Shown here: positions 9,209 through 19,377 of the stretch, one piece after another
Layout: the number at the start of each line of letters is the position of its first letter
Numbering within the stretch: the first letter of the stretch is position 1
NCBI GenBank assembly: GCA_024195585.1
Contig: SWBL01000442.1
Location: 1-34,443 of the forward strand
Reading direction: 5' to 3'
DNA: 34,443 bases
Source of the DNA: Aureobasidium sp. EXF-3400
Lineage: Eukaryota; Ascomycota; Dothideomycetes; Dothideales; Saccotheciaceae
Made by a program: the position numbers and the translations under genes
Notes under the pieces: generated by a model
Told to the model about the DNA's origin: nothing
Seen by the model: only the letters and a program-made list of their open reading frames with translations
Databases searched by the model: none

Positions 9209-10529
9209 ATGGTGGTAATAGCAGCACCCGACTTCTGGTCCAACCTAGCCGACAAGGCACCTTCTATACCCTCAGTCAAATCAGTCCTTCTCGGCGGCTC
9301 CCAGGTCATTCTGGGTGCTCAATCTTACTTTGGTGGCCTCGACGTCGGCAACGCCCCATCATGCTCAAATCCTCAATTGAGCTGCCACAACACCTCAGTC
9401 GTTGAGGATCTATGCTGTTTCAACTATCCTGGCGGTCAGATGCTGCAAACCCAGTTCTGGGACACCAATCCACCTACTGGGCCTGATGATGCTTGGACCA
9501 TCCACGGCCTGTGGTGAGTGCCTCGTCTTCTTCCTCCCCTCCTGACACTGACTATGGCTGACACCTCAATCAAGGCCCGACCGATGTGATGGCACCTACG
9601 AAGCCAATTGCGATGATAGCCGTGCCTACCACAACATAAGAGAAATCCTCGAGTCTTTCGGCGCCAACGACCTCCTCTCCAATATGACTATGTACTGGAA
9701 AGATTACAAGGGCAATGACGAGAGCCTGTGGATGCACGAGTGGAGCAAGCACGGTACCTGCGTCTCCACTCTCGACCCCGACTGCTACTCCTCGTACCGT
9801 AGCAAAGAAGAAGTTGTTGACTACTTTGCCGCCGCTGTGTCGCTGTACACCCAACGTCCTACATACCAGTGGCTATTGGATGCCGGTATCGAGCCCAGCA
9901 CTTCCAAGTCATACACAAGAGACCAGATACAAAGCGCCCTGAGCTCAAGACATGGCCGCCCAGTGACACTCGGCTGCAAGGCCGGTAAGCTGGACGAGGT
10001 CTGGTACCACTTCGAGGTCCGCGGCAGTGTACAAACTGGTGTCTTCGAGGCTGCTGATCCGGACGGCGGCAAAAGCACATGCCCATACAGTGGCATTCGC
10101 TACCCGCCTAAAGCCGCTAGAGGAGGACGTCCTGCTCCGACCCACACCCGTACTCGTACTCATGTACCTGAACCCACCGGGCCTGCTTTCAGTGGCAGAG
10201 GCAATTTGATTGCCAGAACTGGCGGCAGAGCCAAAGGCTGTATCATCTCTGGTGGCTCGTGGTATGATACCAGGAGCTGCGCGCGATTCCATGCCACTCA
10301 GGAAGAGGACGGCTTCAATCTGGAGAGCTCCAAAGGCAAATGCGCAGTTGTCGACAATATATTCCGCTGTTCATCAGACATCTCAAAAGCCACCGTCTTC
10401 AGCGGGAGCGACGACGAGACCCTGACCTTCTATGCTGACGAGGTACCTTACCGCTTCAACAAGATCGATATCTATGCCGACAAGGAAAACCATGGCACTG
10501 AGTTGACTGTCGAATGGCAAGCCGCTTAG
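9209..10529 (+). CDS. Ribonuclease T2-like protein with fungal C-terminal domain (Rny1 family)
   Basis: Acid endoribonuclease of the T2 family, vacuolar or extracellular, cleaving single-stranded RNA through a 2',3'-cyclic phosphate. Two exons: 9209-9513 and 9575-10529. The intron 9514-9574 (61 bp, phase 2) splits the catalytic Trp codon of IHGLWPD. The protein has 419 residues, typical for fungal Rny1 proteins. CAS I is WTIHGLWPD with H99; CAS II is WMHEWSKHGTC with H156, E157 and H161, so the catalytic set is complete. Cysteines of the usual disulphides are present (SCHN, CCFN, KHGTC). A Thr/Arg/Pro-rich linker near residue 245 leads to the fungal C-terminal domain, about 120 residues, ending ELTVEWQAA. 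The N-terminus is odd: the mildly hydrophobic stretch VKSVLLGGSQVILGAQ begins only near residue 23, so secretion would rely on an internal or anchor-like signal. Rearranged copies of parts of this gene lie 0.9 to 1.4 kb downstream. Confidence 0.93.
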
Positions 10530-11145
10530 ACGGAGGCTACCCGGCAGGCACCAAAGAACCCGATCACACTGGTCTCGCGCGATGTCGAGCATTTGACCCC
10601 ATGCAGAACAGGTCCAAACAAGAGCTTTTACAATTGTTCACAGAACCTGTTCGACATCTGTAGCTTCGATCGCTATAGGCACAAGCAGGAACTCTGTCAA
10701 GTCGTCAGGGCGTTCGTTCTGCTAGCAATCACTGTTCTGATTCTGGTAGCCTTAACTCATTTCGTACACATCAGACAGTACTAGATAGCAGACCTTAGCA
10801 AATATTAATCATTGATCAATCCCCCGCAACTTGAAGTGGTTAACAGTGTATTGCTGCAATGCATGGTGTTTCAACAAGTGAGACGCCGTCCAAGGAGATT
10901 TGGTGAGAGAAGGCGCTCTCAGTGGATCCATGCCTTATCAGGATATCTTTGTGACTTTTTATAGCAGTTTCTCTAGGGACAACTTCAGTGGGGATAGGCT
11001 GTAGCTTTTTGTGCCTTGCCGAGACCAGAATGCTTTAGAAGATTTTGTTACTCTTCTTTCTGACGAACAGACCGCGTGTGTACAGTTCATGTCAGAATTT
11101 CTTGCTGGATGGGTGATAGTTGAGATGTTATGGCTTGGATAATGA
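10530..11145. other. RNase T2 3' flank, no recognised gene
   Basis: About 600 bp after the RNase T2 stop. The sequence is AT-richer towards 10800. No open frame here has recognisable features, and I see no RNA gene. Confidence 0.5.
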
Positions 11146-11394
11146 GTCGCTGGCGCCGCTGGCAAGAAGGGTGCCGCTGCCCAAAAGAAGACTCCTGCCC
11201 GCGACAAGAAGCCCACCCCCATCAAGAAGACGGCTGGCAAGAAGAGTACTGGCTCCGTCAAGAAGACCGGTACTTGCGGCAAGAACAAAAAAAGGAGCAG
11301 CCAATTATGCGAGAGAAGAAGCCAACGAGATCACCAAGACCAAGCCAAAGCCTGGATATCTCCCTCCACAGTTAGTCAACTGGAAGTTGATTAG
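11146..11394 (+). other. Orphan lysine-rich open frame (gene fragment?)
   Basis: An 82-codon plus-strand frame is bounded by TGA (11143-11145) and TAG and has no ATG. It encodes a run rich in Lys, Ala, Thr and Pro, with pieces such as GKKGAAAQKKTPARDKK and TAGKKSTGSVKK, resembling the tail of a linker histone or another basic nuclear protein. The stretch to about 11290 has the codon look of real coding DNA. Lacking a start and sitting among rearranged RNase T2 pieces, it is probably an exon remnant or part of a dead gene. I cannot name its source. Confidence 0.35.
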
Positions 11395-11753
11395 TCAGAC
11401 TCCACTATCATTTTCCCCGAAGTGAGCTGTTCAAGGAGGTGATATGATGTTGTACATCGGAGTGATACCTTTCGACACCAATGAGATAGACCACAGTGAC
11501 CACCACAAGTATCTTGCGTATGACTTTGCTGTACCGGACCGATGACGGTGTTCAAAAGCCACTGGTATGTAGTTTGTTGGGAACATAGCGAAACGACAGT
11601 AGTGAAGGAGACATATGAGTGGTGTTCTTCGACATCAATGAGATAAATAGTATCGTTGAAGTTATACAATGTTGCCTCTACCTCTATGACTGCTGCACGG
11701 AGAACAAGCCGACAAGGTAACCAAGACCAGAGTTAAGCCCAGATATATCCATT
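11313..11753. repeat. Dispersed duplication of a 50-55 bp Lys/Thr-coding block
   Basis: A segment at 11313-11366 (GAGAAGAAGCCAACGAGATC onwards) recurs at 11700-11753 (GAGAACAAGCCGACAAGG onwards). Both copies continue through ACCAAGACCA and on to a GATATATCC-like end. The two copies bracket the inverted RNase T2 fragment, so the whole arrangement looks like one duplicated and rearranged locus. Confidence 0.6.
11425..11632 (-). pseudogene. Inverted fragment of an RNase T2 gene
   Basis: Read on the minus strand this matches the middle of the RNase T2 gene. ACATACCAGTGGCT is shared exactly with about 9859-9872, and the conceptual pieces VVSLCSQQTTYQWLL and QQSHTQDT align with VSLYTQRPTYQWLL and SKSYTRDQ of the intact protein. 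The match continues past a deletion into a region like VTLGCKAGKL. The fragment corresponds to about residues 180-260, lacks both catalytic boxes and runs opposite to the intact gene. It is a dead, decayed copy. Confidence 0.8.
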
Positions 11754-11769
11754 TTCACTTCAACAACCA

Positions 11770-11934
11770 CAGTTCTGGGATATCAACCCTCCTACAAAAT
11801 CCCATGATGCTTGGACCATGCACGGCCTATGATAAGTGTACTGTCTTCTACTCACCTTAACCAGTGAGTATGGCTGACACCTTCACTCCAGGCCCGAGCG
11901 ATGCGATGGCACCTACGAAGCCAATAGCGACGAC
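11770..11934 (+). pseudogene. Direct fragment of an RNase T2 gene spanning exon 1/intron/exon 2
   Basis: This matches 9451-9612 of the intact gene, including the end of exon 1, the intron and the start of exon 2. AGTTCTGGGA, GATGCTTGGACCAT, CACGGCCT and GATGGCACCTACGAAGCCAA are shared. The copy is dead. The CAS I Trp codon, split over the junction in the intact gene, reads TGA here. The splice donor GTGAGT has become ATAAGT, and the cysteine after GTYEAN is serine. Several differences are G-to-A or C-to-T, as expected from RIP-like mutation or old deamination, but the sample is small. Similarity fades after 11934. Confidence 0.85.
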
Positions 11935-12500
11935 ATTTCCCAATTCCTGCAAAACATGCAACCTCTCGAGGCCGCTCCGGATAACTCTGAGCCTGCTTAA
12001 AGTATCAACGGTGCCATGGTTAAATTGGTAGAAGCTGTTGAGCATGTCAAGCCTGGATATGGTAATGATGTTCAATTACATGCCACACAGGGAGCAAGTC
12101 ACTCCTCACAGACCGACATACCACCTACACTAAAATGCATAGGTATGCATTTTCTTCATTGGTTCTTGTTTACTTCTAGATCTTTACGATTGGCTTTGAC
12201 GAAAGTTATGTCTATGATGCTTGATATCCACACAATGAGCATATTTTCAAAAGTAGGCTTGGTAGGTCTGACTTGACGGCACCTCATATATTCCTCGATC
12301 TCGCACTTCCAGATGTCCTGATCTTTTCCCACTTGTATACCATCTTGATTTAACCACCTCAAAACACCATGTTTGGATCTTGGATGAAAGAATTTAACTT
12401 TACCTTACATATCGCGCCTCCAAAGAAAGCGACCAAAAAGTCACGCCTCTACTTCCTCGAAGAGATTGCTAAACGCCGTATGCAAAAGAGAGATGTAGCT
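11935..12500. other. Decayed intergenic stretch, no recognised gene
   Basis: This continues the remnant zone. No open frame has recognisable family features. A short ATG frame at 12369-12500 encodes a basic peptide, with PPKKATKKSRLYFLEE as its clearest part, and stops before any splice signal I trust. It could be a first exon of the frame at 12504-12939, but the only GT-AG pair joining them would make a 28-base intron, which is too short. Confidence 0.45.
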
Positions 12501-12503
12501 TGA

Positions 12504-12939
12504 GAGGATTTCACTGACCAAGGTTACAAATCTAGACACTGACGACTGCTGGAAATACTATGGATTAAACATCTGGATGCGCCGGTGCAAAGATCCAGAG
12601 ACAGACCACCCGTTCTGGATGTGGGGAGTTACAAAGGATGATGAAGCCGAACCCACAGCAAACACCTTCACCTGCAGTCTCATACCTCGAGAGCAGCCTT
12701 TCGATTTCATGCGTCTCCTCCAGATACTTAATGACATTATAATAAAGTTGGTCAGGCATCGGACAGAAGCGAAATGCGATTGCGACTTTGGGTGGATGAT
12801 TCGACGGAGGACGGAGCAAAAGACGCTACGGCTGTGCTATAGCCCTGAGAGTAGGACTTTGATGAGGAAGATGATGGATGAACATGATGAGTTGTGCAGC
12901 TGTGGCTGCTTTGATGTGCTAAAGGACGAACAAAATTGA
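12504..12939 (+). CDS. Hypothetical protein, cysteine-containing orphan frame
   Basis: I do not recognise this frame. It is open from about 12504 (after a TAG) to the TGA at 12937-12939, with the first ATG at 12577 giving 120 residues. Composition looks protein-like: CWKYYGLNIWMRRC upstream of the ATG, then a TFTCSLIPREQPFDF segment, a charged middle with CDCDFGWM, and a C-terminus with LCSCGCFDVL. The coding look upstream of the ATG suggests either a missing 5' exon or a broken gene. It lies between RNase T2 remnants and the 3' end of the NLR gene. It may be an orphan accessory gene, a pseudogene or chance. Confidence 0.3.
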
Positions 12940-13219
12940 GAGATGACCTAGAAGCAATGGACTTTGACACACAGCGATGGACACGCGCTTCAATCTAAAA
13001 TGTCATTACCATGGATGTCGTTTATATGTTGATGAGATTTGCCACTTGAACGGTTCATGACTGCGAATCGTATATCTCGCCATTGCAAGCCGGTGAGGCC
13101 TTGTTCGTAATCTCATTTGTTTTTTACCTCTGTACGGGATATCCAAAGCATCAGAACTCCTTAGGGCCTATAAAAGAACCAGATTAAGTTGTGAAGGACA
13201 ATTTCGCTGTAGCAAAGTT

Positions 13220-13690
13220 CTAAGACTGGTCTGAATCGGTTACGGGGTCATCGAATTCCATTGGCCATGTCCCAGTCATCATAAGGCGTATCTTAAGGCT
13301 CTCTTGTGCGAGATTGGTGCCTGGCGTCTGCAATACTTGACTGTATTGATAGGCCGAAGAAGCTAAATCTTCATCCCAGACTTTGCTGTGAACAAATGCA
13401 CCTCGGAGAGGATATTGTGGCCGAATCAGGGTTATAGTCTCCATGTGACGATATAAGGTTAACAATGTAACTTCGCCGTTGATCCCCGGGAATCTTTGCA
13501 ATTTTTGGTCAAGCAAAGTTTTGGCAACTCTGGGATATTTCTGACCCAGCAGCTCTAAGAATTCCAGCCGAAGATCGTAAGGCACAATGTGCCAATCGAC
13601 AAGTTTGGTCAGAAGAACCTCTCCATGCAGTGTTTTATCTTTCACCTTAAGATATTCGATTACAAAGTCGATCTCCTGCATGAACAATGG
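13220..13690 (-). other. In-frame C-terminal extension of the NLR gene behind a TAG codon
   Basis: Directly after the TAG that ends the ankyrin protein, the same minus-strand frame stays open for a further 156 codons to the stop at 13220-13222. The translation (LFMQEIDFVIEYLKVKD, then LLTKLVDWHIVPYDLRL, ending VTDSDQS) has helical, Leu-rich character like degenerate ankyrin or HEAT-like helices, with no run of low complexity. An intron from a weak GTGGAC donor (13687+69 bp region) to the CAG before EIDFVIEY would be 69 bp, phase 0, and would remove the TAG. Otherwise this is the detached end of a once longer protein, or a read-through product. No independent ATG fits well except the internal one two codons in. 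Confidence 0.5.
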
Positions 13691-16600
13691 CTAGTCCGAG
13701 CTAGCGAGCTTTTCGAAAAGAACACTCGTTATCTGGTCGTCCACCGGCCGTTGATTCAGTGCAACCTCGAGTAGGCTTGACACTTGAAGGTGTGGTACAA
13801 GTGAATTCACAGGAGAATAATCACAACCAAGAGGATTCGCGCCATGCTCTAGGAGGAGTTCCAGTATCTTAGGGAAGCGTTTCTCGATTGCCGATACGGC
13901 TGCAGGGTTGAGACAAGTGTTTTTATACGCTCCCGTGAGCAACAACAGGCTTGTGGTGTCATAGCAGTCATGATCGACAGCAACGGTCAATGCTGAGAAT
14001 AATTTCTTCGAACGGTTTCTGCTGCCGCTAAAAGTGATATGCCGAGCCAGAAAACGTATGATCTCTAAGTGGCGGATCCTTGCGGCTTCCATGATTGCCA
14101 ATTCATAAACATCCGGTCTCAATGGATACCGCGCGTCTGAATCTGCAAGAAGCTGTACGACGTTGCAATGACCGCGAGATGCAGCGATTTCGATTGCGGT
14201 CCTGCGGTCGAAGCCATGGAAGCTGAGATCCGCTTCGTGTTGTAATAAGATTTGTACAATCTCATGATGGCCGTTCCGCGAGGCACTAACTAGAGGAATT
14301 GTAGGCGAAACCACGCGTCTTACATGACCGTTGACGTCAGCACCTCGCTTCAACAGCATTTCCACGAGACCGTAATGCCCATTGTATGAAGCCGCATGGA
14401 GCGGACTATCGATGCGACCACACTGATTTGGGTCAAAGCCAGTATCCAGCATGCATTGCGCGACAGACTCCAGTCCCCAGTAGCATGCGTGAATGAGTGG
14501 ATGGGAATTCTCCACAACGTCCGTGGAGTAGGCAGTTGGTAGATACTCATACGATCCGAACCTGTGGCTGAGACCCAACCCAAGGATTTCCGGAAAGCGG
14601 CGTATGAGGCGCCTCTGCTTGTAGAGCTGCAAGACAAGCCGCGTTACTTCGCAGTCAATACCCTCAAGTACCTTAGCGTGCTTCGTCCAGAGACTGGCGG
14701 ACCCCACAAACGGAAATTTTGACTTGTTCAAATGCTTCCATTGTCCGTCTGATTGCTCTGTAGCCTCAGACTGAAGATGAGCAACGTCAGTAATGTACGT
14801 GATCCCAGTCTGGGCGATGGTTGTTCTTGCTTGATTCTCTGACAAAAGTACATCGAAGGGCTCTACCAGATATTGAGACGTGAGATATTCCTGTACAGAA
14901 GAATGAGCGATATTCAACTCTTGCCTAATATCTTCATTCGGATCGTTGGTCCTGTTCGTAACAGTCAATAAACTTGAGCATTCTACTATCACGTCCATGA
15001 GGTCGAATAGCCGATTTTCCGGCCTGAAGCCAGGAGTTTCGTCTAGGTGGACGGCAATGGCATCTATCAATTCTGGAAAATTGGGTGGCTTTTCGGACCA
15101 TAAGACGTATTGCAGCATGAACGAAGCTTCCCGAAAGCAGTGACTATCCTTCAGCGTAATCAGAACTCGCTTATAGATTTCTTGCAAAGTCGTTGGAAGG
15201 GTATTTAGAGCTTCCAATAACCGGGGACGATCTAGGCAGGGTTTCAATTCGTTCAGCTGACACGCGGCTAATCGGAACCTGTGTTGAACTGAGCAACAAA
15301 ACTTTAGAGCCTCATTTAGGGATTACTTACATGCCGTTGGCTCGCTGCAGAATTGTGTCTTCTACTTGTTCTTGCAGGCCTTCGTGAGACCTCCATCTCG
15401 TAAATTCCCCGCTCTCAAATAGTCTCTCGTGAACATAACATGCAATATCTCTGTTGATCTTATCAACTTGGATGGCGTGAATTTGATCTTTTCGGGGCCA
15501 CTTGTCAATTGCGTTGTTCAGAGCGCCCTGTTTGCGAGATGTCACGAGTAAATGCAAGTTGTGGGTGTTTGGAAAGGCATCCTTGAGCCACAACACAACA
15601 TCTTCTGGCGCGTCGCACTCATCGAGAGCATCAACGACGACTGTAGCTTCACCAATCTGATGCAAGATGCTTTTAAGCATGTCAGAAAGCTGCTTGATGG
15701 TCGGCTCCCTCGCACCCATGCCACAATCGCGATAAAGCGCTAGCAGCGCTTCTTTTCCTCTTTCCTCTGAGCAAAGTTGGAAGAGCACAGAGCGTAACAT
15801 CTGAGACAGGTCGCGTCTGCCTCCTCTTTTGACATCAAAGTAGAAATAAGCGAACAGGACATGTGGTGTTTGTGACCGTATTTGTTCAATCACGGATGAA
15901 GCAAGAACGGTCTTCCCACAACCAGACAAGCCATAAAGCCAGAAAAACGAATCCGGCGCCGTTCGCCAACTACGATAGTCATCACTATCAAGCAACCAAC
16001 GGCATGTGCCCTGATGACGCTGTTCCAAATTGTTCTCAAGGTTGACTGAAGGATCTGAGGGAGAGAGCCATTTCTTTATGTCGTCCGCTTGTTGCTGTTC
16101 CTGGGAGGTTTCGAGGATGTTCTGGATAGATTTCACCTTGCTGGAAACTGAAGCCGATCAGAATTGAATACAACAATACAAGACTAGTACTGACGGCTTT
16201 CGAGAACATTGAGGAGCTTTCCCTCCTTCTCTATATGCTTAGGCAGCATGACTTTAAGCAGGTCCTTTGTATATGCAGCAGCGGTCAATGCGGCATAACC
16301 CTGCCATTGCTTGTTCTTGTGCGAATCACTGTAATCGCAGATGCCGCGCACGACTAGGCAAGGAAGATTGTTCATGATTCCGGCTGCCTCCATCTCGAAG
16401 CACAAAATTCCTTCTTTAGCGGCAAGCTCATCTCTCATCAGCGCATCCTTCATCAGCGAATTACCAGAAGCAACTGAGCCATAATGGATCGCGGGGTCAT
16501 CATCATCAATGCCCCTTTCAGGTCGATCAATGGTTCTGGACACCCGGGCTTCTTCGCAATTCTCGCGAACTCGCTGGTCCTGGCCATTCTCATGAGGCAT

Positions 16601-17371
16601 GACTATGAGAGAACTGATATCGGATTCACGGCTTCGACTACTGCATCTCTTTTTGCCACGATGATTGGGCGAACCATCATCGCTCGTCGCTCGTCTGCGT
16701 CGATCAATAGCCCCGAGTGATTGCCCAATACAGACTTCTTTGCAGCTGGAGCTTATTGCGTCCACTGGGTGCGCGACATGGGAGGAGTATAGAACATCAG
16801 CGTCTGAGGGTGGGCGACTGAATTGTCTTTTAAGCCTGGACTTCTCTTCGAGAATGCCCTTGATAGCTTCATAAATCTTATGACCTTCTATGTCATAGTT
16901 GCTTTTCAACTTGCTGATCGCCGTGAGGACCACCGGTGGGGGCTGATTGAGGTGGCCAGTAGCTTGAAATTCGCGATTCTGGATTCTCTTGCCATAGTCG
17001 TATTGGAAGACACCACCTCTACCATCTTTGGGGATACTGACAACAACGTCACCCAGCCGGATGTCGTTCTGATCCGTCGGAGCGCCGCCACCAATACCGA
17101 CCATCAAAGCCACCCTAATGTTAGGGAAGCTGTGAAGCATGTTCGTAGCTACTGACGCTGCTGTGGATGTGCCGTATTCTCCGTGGGGCAGTACTGCAAT
17201 GACAATCTTGTGGCCGTTGATCTCGCCGAGAGTGTATGCATTGTTGTCGGTTGCGGCGATAAGGTCTGGTTCGGGCGGTTCATGCTCTCGGTCAAGGAAC
17301 AGCCTTGCTGCGGTATGCTCGATGGATAAAGCACTTATCCAACCGATTGTATATTCCTTCGGATCTGACAT
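13691..17371 (-). CDS. NLR-like protein: PNP_UDP - NACHT - ankyrin repeats
   Basis: Fungal NOD-like receptor of about 1193 residues. Three exons: 16195-17371, 15331-16147 and 13691-15278. The introns are 47 bp (16148-16194, phase 1) and 52 bp (15279-15330, phase 2). Splicing restores the family joins LESLSSKVKSIQNIL and RANGMFRLAACQLNEL. Residues 1-390 are a purine/uridine phosphorylase-like effector domain starting YTIGWISALSIE, with VGIGGGAP, CFEMEAAGIMNNLPCLV and GICDYSDSHKNKQWQGYAA. The NACHT NTPase follows, with Walker A GLSGCGKT (465-472) and Walker B VVVDALDECD (562-571). Ankyrin-type repeats run from about 924 to 1165 (PLHAASYNGHYGLVEMLL, the next ones weaker). Such proteins are linked to non-self recognition and heterokaryon incompatibility. 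The ligand is unknown and the immune role is inferred from the family. The start at 17371 fits the family. The frame continues beyond the TAG at 13691-13693. Confidence 0.9.
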
Positions 17372-17799
17372 CGTTTTGGCTGGGAAAACAGGTCGATATG
17401 GTACCCTCAACTGGGGCGATCGCCTGATTTATGTATTCCTTCACACCCATCAGCACAGCCCAGCCTTGCGAGGCTCATCGTGCAGGTGGCTTGCAGGTTG
17501 GCTGACATGATTTGTCGATATCAAGCGCCAATAGGTCATGTGTGTGGATAACGAATCCATTGTTTCTAACCTGGTACTGAAAGTTGGACACGATATCGGA
17601 GCGCGTCAAATTCTATGTAGAAATGGACTCTATGATCAGATGAAGTCTGAGGTGTGCCAGGGTGACGGCCAACCTCATCAACCTCGGAGGAAAGAGCTTC
17701 CCCCGCATGACGCCCTTCCATTCAGCCTCTTGAGTACTGTGCAAAACACAAACCTTTGACCAACCTAATCATCCGAGTCCTTCTGTACATAATCCCACG
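17372..17799. promoter_or_regulatory. Divergent promoter region, NLR gene and enoyl-CoA hydratase
   Basis: A 428 bp head-to-head intergenic region that should carry both promoters. No TATA box or known operator stands out. The last 60 bases before the hydratase ATG are C/T-rich with a CCCACG context just before the start codon. Confidence 0.45.
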
Positions 17800-18754
17800 A
17801 TGCCTGTTCGCCTTACAACCCGCCGGGTACCCACCCTCCTCAGACCCTTCATCTACAACGCCCGTCTCTACAGCACTCCCACATCAACGATAAAAGTCTC
17901 CCGAGTACCCGCACCACACGCTGGCAACATACGCATTCTTTTCCTCAACCGCCCTACAGCGAGAAACGCAATCTCGAGACAATTGCTTTCTGAGCTTCGC
18001 CAACAAGTCGAGGAGATCAGCAATGAGCCCGAGGATGGTCCTACAAGAGCTCTGATTCTGGCTTCTGAGTCTGATCAAGCATTCTGCGCTGGCGCAGACT
18101 TGAAAGAGAGATTGACCATGAGTGGAGACGAGTAAGTCCTCTGCCTTCGCCTCCTCCCAGACCACAAGTGCTAACCACGAAACCAGAACAAAACAATTCC
18201 TGACCACCCTCCGCGACACCTTTACCCGCCTCTCGTTCCTCCCCATTCCCACAATCTCAGCCGTCTCCTCAGGTGCATTCGGCGGCGGTCTAGAACTCGC
18301 CCTCACAACCACTTTCCGCGTCTTTGGCTCTACATCCACCGTCGCCCTGCCAGAAACAAGACTGGCTATCATTCCCGGCGCAGGAGGAACGTTCCGCCTA
18401 CCGTCTTTGATCGGCACCGCAAGAGCCAGAGACATGATCTTGACAGGTAGAAGAGTGACAGCAGCCGAAGCCTACTTTTTGGGTCTGTGCGATCGATTAG
18501 TTGAGGTAGACGAGATGCAAGGCGACAAGACAAAAGAAAGAGAATTGGTGCTTACACAAGCCGTCGCTTTGGCAAGAGATGTCTGTGAAGGTGGTCCTGT
18601 GGCTACAAGAGCGGCATTGCAAGCGGTCAATAGCTGGGGTGCTGGCGAGGAGGCTGAGAACCTGGCTTACGAGCGTGTCTTGGTCACTCAGGACAGAATC
18701 GAGGCTCTCAAGGCGTTTGGTGAGAAGAGACCGCCTGTCTTCAAGGGAAAATAG
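17800..18754 (+). CDS. Mitochondrial enoyl-CoA hydratase, AUH / methylglutaconyl-CoA hydratase type
   Basis: Crotonase-superfamily hydratase of 299 residues. Two exons: 17800-18131 and 18187-18754, joined across a 55 bp intron (GTAAGT donor, GCTAAC branch, CAG acceptor, phase 2). Residues 1-28 (MPVRLTTRRVPTLLRPF and on to ARLYSTP) are a clear mitochondrial presequence. FCAGADLKER forms the oxyanion hole. Both general acid/base glutamates are present, E147 in GGGLELAL and E167 in ALPETRLAIIPGAGGT, 20 residues apart as in human AUH. The likely reaction is hydration of 3-methylglutaconyl-CoA to HMG-CoA in leucine breakdown. A short-chain enoyl-CoA hydratase of beta-oxidation is the alternative. 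No other leucine-pathway gene lies in the window. Confidence 0.9.
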
Positions 18755-19377
18755 AGACGTATAGTCCAAAAACAATCATCTTGCCGGAGCGCCGAATGTT
18801 CAGAGAGCAGGCCGTGGAAGGTCAGGATACAGTTGCCTGCCGCTTTACCTATGCCCTCTTTCCAGACAGACTCGCTCCCGGACACAATTTGAAATGCAAC
18901 ACGCACATCAATTACCTGTGAGACATGTGACCAGCAGTCTTGCAGACCATGCGCACATCAGTAAAAGAAGAAAGATATGAAGATGAGCAATGCGGTATTA
19001 TATTACAGTAATGCTAATCGCTTTCGATGCAATGACGAACCCGTCGTATGAGACAGCAATTCTATCCTCATAAACCCCAAGCAATAGTTTGAGTGTCTCC
19101 TCGACCATGCACTAACTCTTCAAAGAATGTAACATACCATCCTTAAGCTTCAAACCCCATTTCTTTCGAGCAATAATCTTCTTCTTCAGTTTCTTGTACT
19201 ACTGTGGCCAACGACGGAATCCCTTGTACGTGCGAAGCGTTTTGGTCTTAGGTTTTTGCTCGAGCTTGGTAACTGCGCCTTTGTTGTTCAATCGATGCTC
19301 GTCCGGGGAAGGAGGGGTGGTGGTGATGGTCTGAGAAGAAAGCAGTGAGTAGACTGCTCTGATGTTCTTCACCAAGC
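18755..19377. other. Convergent 3' region of hydratase and UBP2
   Basis: This is 623 bp between two gene ends. A basic minus-strand frame without an ATG (19199-19384, ending LRTYKGFRRWPQ) overlaps the UBP2 stop out of frame. I treat it as chance. No RNA gene or repeat is seen. Confidence 0.5.
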
